NCBI GenBank assembly: GCA_002412625.1
Contig: DHVK01000001.1
Location: 1-57,098 of the forward strand
DNA length: 57,098 nt
Direction: 5' to 3'
Origin: Cloacimonetes bacterium UBA5210
Lineage (GTDB): Bacteria; Cloacimonadota; Cloacimonadia; Cloacimonadales; Cloacimonadaceae
Within the stretch, counting starts at the first letter, position 1. Each line of letters begins with the position of its first letter. The notes under the pieces were generated by a model that saw only the letters and a list, made by a program, of their open reading frames with translations, searched no databases and was not told the DNA's origin. This document shows, piece by piece, positions 52,799 through 57,098 of this stretch. Both the position numbers and the translations under genes were made by a program.

Positions 52799-55700
52799 TT
52801 ATTTAACCAGCATTAGTTTGATGTTCTGGTTTGTTTTACCGTTTTGCAGGCGGCAGAAGTAAACTCCGGAAGGCATCTGACGACCATTGGCATCCTTGCC
52901 GTCCCACCAGAGATTCATCGGGCCTGCTTTCAATTGACCGTTTATAAGGGTTCTTACCTTCTGGCCTCTTATGTTGTAGATTCCCACTTCCAGCTCGGGA
53001 GCGTCTTTGGCAACACTGAGTGTGATGTGGGTTCCTTGTTTGAAGGGGTTGGGATAGGCTTTGCCAAGCCCGGTCACCACTTCAGGAGTTTCAGAAGAAT
53101 CAGAGAAGAGCATGTAGTATTGATTTGTATTGTAGTCGCCCACGATGCTGCCCGGTTCGGTGATGAGTCCGGGTTCCAGAGTGACTATCTTCTTGTCGGT
53201 GGGGCTTGAGAGTTTGAATACGACGTGTTCTCCGGGCGTATCGCTGAAGATCTGCAACAGCGCGCCAAACATGTTATCTACCAGTTTAACTTCAGTTTGA
53301 CCGCGCAGTTCGTCGTCCACCCAAGCGCTGATGATGTCACCGGCTTTGGCGTTTCCATTGAAGCCAACAAGCACAGTCTGGCTGTTGGATTTCAGCACGG
53401 GACCTTCACCATGGGCGGGGATTTCTTGCGCTTGTGTGGCAAATCTGGTTCCCGAGGGATAGACCAAGTTTGCGGCTCCGTTTAGCTTCATCCAGTAGCT
53501 TCTGCCGGGACTGAGGGAGCTAAGCGTGTTATAGGGGTTACTGGGTTCATAAACGCCTTCGGAGCCCTTGATCTGCACGAGGTAGGCGCTAATCGAGCTG
53601 ATCGCGTTGGCCACCGGCATGGCGGATTGCGGAGTGTAGCCCACCAGATTCCAGCCGCTTTGCATGGGGATCGGAGTGCTTGGATTGACCGGCGCTCCGC
53701 TAAGGGTGGCGCTGCAGTTCGCGTTTACTCTGATATTGTATCCCTTTCCGTCCTGAAGCTGAGTGAGGGTATTGTAAGGATTTCCGGGTTGGAATACTCC
53801 ATCGGGAGATTTGATGGTTTGGATGTGTTGGATGATGGGGGCGAAGATGCTGGAGATCGCCATGTCGTCAGGATGTACGTTCATGGAAACCATGTTCCAG
53901 CCGGTTTGCAGGTTCAGGCTTAGCTGTGCGGATTCACCCGCATGTAACCAGAAGAGGTTATTTGGCCAGGAACCAACGGTGGCATTCACTTCACTGCTAA
54001 GGGTCTCGGTAACATTTAAGACTTGGTTTGTGCTGGCATCCCAGACCTTGAAGTAGATGGTTTCGCCATTGGATTCAGTATAGATCTGCATCAGGCATCC
54101 GGGGACTCCGTTGTTTACCTGAACGGTTTCTTTGCCGCGCAGTTGAGGGTTGCCACCCACATTCACAAAGGCTGCCACGACATCACCGGCGGCGGCGTTC
54201 TGGTTCTCGATCTGTACACCAGCCATCAGGGTCATGCTTCCGCTGAGGATGATCGGTTCTCCGAAGGGATCCGTGGGGATGGGGCCACCGGGAGCGAATT
54301 CGATGTGCAGTTCGGTAAACATCACTTGCCCGCCGTCATTGGTGGGATGAGCGGGTGGGGTAATGGCATTGGCACCCCAAGTATAATCATTATAGAACAT
54401 CAAGCCCAGCTTGCCCATGGGGTTTCCGGCGACAGATTGTCCGGTATAAATCACTTTGTTTGCGGGATACACCCACATTGGCTTGATGCCCGCCATTTGC
54501 GGAGTGTCAACTGCATTCAGGCGGATTGGCTCAGACCAGGTGGATCCGTTGTTTGAAGATACAGAGATCATGATTTCGGAGCCGGTGGCATAAGGGATAA
54601 ACTCCGGGTATGTATCCGGATACTGGACGCCATAGCTCGCTTTTTGTGAATCCTGCCAGACGGCAGCCATCATGCCCTGGCTGTTGGGTTCCGATATCTT
54701 CAGGTTGTTGTAGTGGAAGTACATGGCACTGTCATGTAGATCTGTGTTCCAGTGCGGGAAGGGCAGGTTGGTTTCGAAGTCCAGATAGTATTGGCCATCT
54801 ATCATTGTGTAGGAATCTGCCTGGCCGAAAGGAGCCTCGACGTCCCAAGGTTGGTAAAACTGATTGTAGTTGTCGTTGGGGTTCTTCTGAGGATAGATCT
54901 CTTGGACAGAGAAGCTGTTGTTAGAGGGATCGAAGGTGAAGCTCTTCACCGTCTGAAAAGCCGGATAGTAGGAACCTTCAGAGTTGTTCAATGACCAGAT
55001 ACCAATCACGTGGATCTTGCCGTTGCTATCCACTACGGCGTTTAAGTGGCTGGAGTTTCCAATGTTCCAATTCAGTTGATTGTCGGTGAAAGGCTGCCCG
55101 GTATCAGAGCTTGTAAAATGCCCGATTGTGCTACCAGGTTGAGATGGTGGATTCCAGGAGGGGAGATCGCTGAAGGCGGAGACGCGGGTCCATGTGCCTT
55201 GTCCGTAGTTCGGGCAGATAAATACGTCCAGATCCGCTTCATTAATGTTGGTTGTACCATCGCTCTGGGTAGCGAAATGATAACCCGCATAGTACACATT
55301 GCCGGTCTGATCCACGGTCAGGGCATGAAAGGGGCGGCGCCATTCCGGTTGATGGTTCCACCAGTTCATTTCCGGAATCGAGGTGTAAGACCAAACTAAG
55401 GGAGTTCCCATTTCCAGAGTATCCCCATCGAAATCAGCATATGCGATGTACGGGTTTTCACTTGGAGCACCGTAAGTATTGTGGTTAACCGAGTTGCGCG
55501 CCAGGACATAGGCTCTTCTCATGTTTGGGTTGGGAGAGGGGCCGATCTGCAGCGTGGGCCAGATGAACTCGTTATCAATGGAATTGTAGGCATTCCCCAT
55601 GTAAGATCCAGAAATGACTATGGGGTTGTCTATGACATTCACGATATCGTTGAACAAGCCGGCAAGCCCAAATAGGAAAGCATCTGAAGTGAACTGCACT

Positions 55701-56167
55701 TCCAGTTCAGGATCAGCATCACCATTGGCATGCCAGGCATAAAGGGGCTTTCCGCTCATGGGATCAACGCCAACAGTGGGGTAACCTTCATTGTTGGCCA
55801 TGCTGGTGATTTCGTTGATATTGATCACATTGCCAGCTGCATCCAGATAGCCGTAGAATACCCGACGGGTAGCAGTGGGCTGTCTGCGACCGTGGAAGGT
55901 GAGGAAGTAGCCTCCGCCGGCGCTATCCGGAATCACCTGAAGCGGTAGCCCGTTGTAACTGCCGATCATGTAGTCATAATAGCTCGTTATAAGAGCGGTG
56001 GGGTTCCGGGTAAAGGTGAAGTTTGGTGTGGTGCGGGATGGCTCTGCCAGTTTCCCCACATGCGGGATTTCCTGGGGGCGTGGGCCTGCAGCGGGGAGCA
56101 TTTGCCGGGCAAACGCAGATCCCATCAGAACTAACAGACATAGGGTGAGTAGTATGGTTCTTTTCAT
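52799..56167 (-). CDS. Secreted protein with beta-propeller-like N-terminus, GDxLAAFV modules and T9SS-type tail
   Basis: A 1122-residue protein starting MKRTILLTLCLLVLMGSAFA, with GGAGGAACC before the ATG at 56165-56167; an upstream in-frame ATG (56278) lacks a ribosome site and overlaps the previous stop. Residues ~60-640 look like a BNR/sialidase-type or other propeller region (ITSYYDYMIGSYNGLP ... WSEPIRLN). Then one GDVVAAFV module (~640-760), a pair of SGWN modules (SGWNLVGYTPQSAMPVANAI; GVYEPSNPYNTLSSL), a second GDIISAWV module and a FlgD-like/T9SS tail (KAYPNPFKQGTHITLSVA ... NIKLMLVK). The tail implies outer-membrane export or surface attachment. Substrate unknown. Confidence 0.88.
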   Translation of the reverse strand: MKRTILLTLCLLVLMGSAFARQMLPAAGPRPQEIPHVGKLAEPSRTTPNFTFTRNPTALITSYYDYMIGSYNGLPLQVIPDSAGGGYFLTFHGRRQPTATRRVFYGYLDAAGNVININEITSMANNEGYPTVGVDPMSGKPLYAWHANGDADPELEVQFTSDAFLFGLAGLFNDIVNVIDNPIVISGSYMGNAYNSIDNEFIWPTLQIGPSPNPNMRRAYVLARNSVNHNTYGAPSENPYIAYADFDGDTLEMGTPLVWSYTSIPEMNWWNHQPEWRRPFHALTVDQTGNVYYAGYHFATQSDGTTNINEADLDVFICPNYGQGTWTRVSAFSDLPSWNPPSQPGSTIGHFTSSDTGQPFTDNQLNWNIGNSSHLNAVVDSNGKIHVIGIWSLNNSEGSYYPAFQTVKSFTFDPSNNSFSVQEIYPQKNPNDNYNQFYQPWDVEAPFGQADSYTMIDGQYYLDFETNLPFPHWNTDLHDSAMYFHYNNLKISEPNSQGMMAAVWQDSQKASYGVQYPDTYPEFIPYATGSEIMISVSSNNGSTWSEPIRLNAVDTPQMAGIKPMWVYPANKVIYTGQSVAGNPMGKLGLMFYNDYTWGANAITPPAHPTNDGGQVMFTELHIEFAPGGPIPTDPFGEPIILSGSMTLMAGVQIENQNAAAGDVVAAFVNVGGNPQLRGKETVQVNNGVPGCLMQIYTESNGETIYFKVWDASTNQVLNVTETLSSEVNATVGSWPNNLFWLHAGESAQLSLNLQTGWNMVSMNVHPDDMAISSIFAPIIQHIQTIKSPDGVFQPGNPYNTLTQLQDGKGYNIRVNANCSATLSGAPVNPSTPIPMQSGWNLVGYTPQSAMPVANAISSISAYLVQIKGSEGVYEPSNPYNTLSSLSPGRSYWMKLNGAANLVYPSGTRFATQAQEIPAHGEGPVLKSNSQTVLVGFNGNAKAGDIISAWVDDELRGQTEVKLVDNMFGALLQIFSDTPGEHVVFKLSSPTDKKIVTLEPGLITEPGSIVGDYNTNQYYMLFSDSSETPEVVTGLGKAYPNPFKQGTHITLSVAKDAPELEVGIYNIRGQKVRTLINGQLKAGPMNLWWDGKDANGRQMPSGVYFCRLQNGKTNQNIKLMLVK

Positions 56168-56274
56168 GGTTCCTCCCATTCTGATTAAATTGTTAATTGT
56201 GACCCGGTGAAAGCTCATCGGGTCACGACCTACTAAATAGAGTTTTGTATCTTTGCTGAAATCCTTGAACGTCT

Positions 56275-57098
56275 TCATTTGCTTAATACCGTTTTGGCAG
56301 TCTTGCGATAAGCGCCTGCCTGAAGCTCTATGATATACAGTCCGGAACCTTGAGGCCGACCGGCTTGGTCGGTGCCGTTCCAGACAATTTTATGTAAGCC
56401 TTTATTGTAGTTGTCGTTTATCAGGCGGGCTACTCTTTGGCCGCGCAGGTTGTAGATGTTCAGGCTCACCGGGGTATTATCTTCGGCAATACTGAAGGAG
56501 ATAGTGGTACTGGGATTGAAGGGATTGGGATAGCTGCCCAGTAGGGCGTTGTTGAGCACAGGGCTGCCCGGGGTGTCGGTGGCTTGATGCAGCTCGATGA
56601 ATTCCGGATAGTGCCCCAGCGTAGCCTGTGGCATGCTGCTGATGCGGTTGGATACGGGGATCAGCGCGCCATCCGGCTTCATGATCCAGAGGCTGAGCGC
56701 TTCATCGGCAACATCGCAATAGATCTGTAGCAATGCGGCGGGGAAGCCTTCCAGATCGATCAGTTCCTGGGCTCCGCGCAGTTCATCGCCCACCTTGGCG
56801 AGCAGCATGTCTCCCGGTTCTGCCCAGTCGCACCGTGCCAGAAGCGTCATGCTTTGGGGCAGCACCGTTGGTTCCGGCAAGCTCTTCTGTGCTTTTGCGG
56901 TAGGCGCAATAGCCAGACGCGTGCCAGCAGGATATACCAATTGATGCGCTCCGTTGATCTGGATCCAATAGCCTTTCCCGGGAAACATGGTGCTTAGCGA
57001 GGAATAAGGATTATCGGGGATATAGACTCCGTCCTGCCCTTTCACCTGCTGCAGCCAGGGAGAAATACTCTGCATTGCCGTTACAACCGGCATTGCGG
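56275..57098 (-). CDS. C-terminal part of the secreted protein that begins at 2336
   Basis: An open (-) frame from the right edge to its stop at 56275. It reads TAMPVVTAMQSISPWL, GVYIPDNPYSSLSTM, a GDMLLAKVGDELRGAQ module and a FlgD-like/T9SS tail (GSYPNPFNPSTTISFSIAED; GSGLYIIELQAG...KTVLSK). The first ATG here (57091-57093) has no ribosome site and lies inside the SGWN module, so it is not a start. Joined with bases 1-2336 through the shared 25-mer it makes one continuous frame. Gap to the next (-) gene is 107 bp. Confidence 0.8.
   Translation of the reverse strand, partial: AMPVVTAMQSISPWLQQVKGQDGVYIPDNPYSSLSTMFPGKGYWIQINGAHQLVYPAGTRLAIAPTAKAQKSLPEPTVLPQSMTLLARCDWAEPGDMLLAKVGDELRGAQELIDLEGFPAALLQIYCDVADEALSLWIMKPDGALIPVSNRISSMPQATLGHYPEFIELHQATDTPGSPVLNNALLGSYPNPFNPSTTISFSIAEDNTPVSLNIYNLRGQRVARLINDNYNKGLHKIVWNGTDQAGRPQGSGLYIIELQAGAYRKTAKTVLSK
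57074..57098. repeat. 25-bp terminal direct repeat of the window (equal to 1-25)
   Basis: The last 25 bases are identical to the first 25 (ATTGCCGTTACAACCGGCAT followed by TGCGG). They lie in the same position of the same protein frame at both ends. Confidence 0.95.

Noticed and set aside
1..57098. Window as a circular plasmid or phage
   Set aside because: The 25-bp end overlap fits a circle, but core genes (prfA, mutL, rpmE, miaA, aroC, hup) and the absence of replication, partition or phage genes make a chromosomal contig more likely.

Overview
The window reads as chromosomal DNA from a fermentative, diderm bacterium of the FCB group. Candidatus Cloacimonadota (WWE1) is my best guess. The basis is protein style only: large secreted beta-rich proteins ending in FlgD-like / type IX secretion (T9SS) C-terminal domains, a gingipain-type C25 peptidase, CarboxypepD_reg-like surface proteins, FtcD and HutI for histidine breakdown, and SppA with a beta-rich N-terminal extension. 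Gene density is high, stop codons TAA, TAG and TGA are all used, and ribosome binding sites of the AGGAG type precede most genes.

Layout. 1-2336 (-) is the N-terminal three quarters of a secreted protein. Its C-terminus appears to be the (-) frame at 56275-57098, because the first and last 25 bases of the window are identical and join in frame. 3289-3540 is a small hypothetical gene. 3611-6067 is sppA. 6126-14072 (-) is a tight, mostly overlapping operon: TGS-type uridine kinase, mutL, miaA, parvulin PPIase, aroC-aroQ fusion, aroD-aroE fusion. 14206-15183 (+) is a YitT-family membrane protein. 15259-19779 (-) is a very large PAS/GAF hybrid histidine kinase cut by one in-frame TAG. 20309-26006 (+) is rpmE, DUF1385, prfA, a CNNM/CorC-like protein, ftcD and a short aroK. 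27275-31669 (+) is a C25 peptidase and 32311-35688 (-) a large surface protein. 36106-37892 (+) holds hup, a 29-residue basic COX24/AURKAIP1-type protein, a small membrane protein and hisC. 37909-38337 (-) is a secreted hypothetical protein. 38854-40089 (+) is speD-speE (spermidine synthesis). 40133-41266 (-) is a nitronate monooxygenase-like flavoprotein. 42310-49674 (+) is an adenylate cyclase/AAA/TPR regulator, hutI and a pseudokinase-TM-SUMF1 fusion. 50487-56167 (-) holds two more secreted T9SS-type proteins, which with the split end gene make a run of three.

How it fits together. The housekeeping operons cover aromatic amino-acid synthesis (AroD, AroE, AroC, chorismate mutase and AroK, with two gene fusions), tRNA modification, mismatch repair and translation termination. 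The surface-protein loci share recurring unnamed modules and sorting domains and probably form the cell surface or degradative layer. Signalling is represented by the hybrid kinase, the sAC-like cyclase and the pseudokinase fusion.

The least ordinary parts are the intergenic regions. Three copies of a ~190-bp MITE-like element with ~25-bp terminal inverted repeats, five copies of a ~60-bp AAGCTG-rich repeat, a 34-bp perfect inverted repeat, a 44-bp two-copy direct repeat and several decayed gene fragments cluster in the gaps at 26.0-27.3, 31.7-32.3, 41.3-42.3 and 49.7-50.5 kb. No rRNA, tRNA, convincing CRISPR array, phage module or autonomous transposase was seen.
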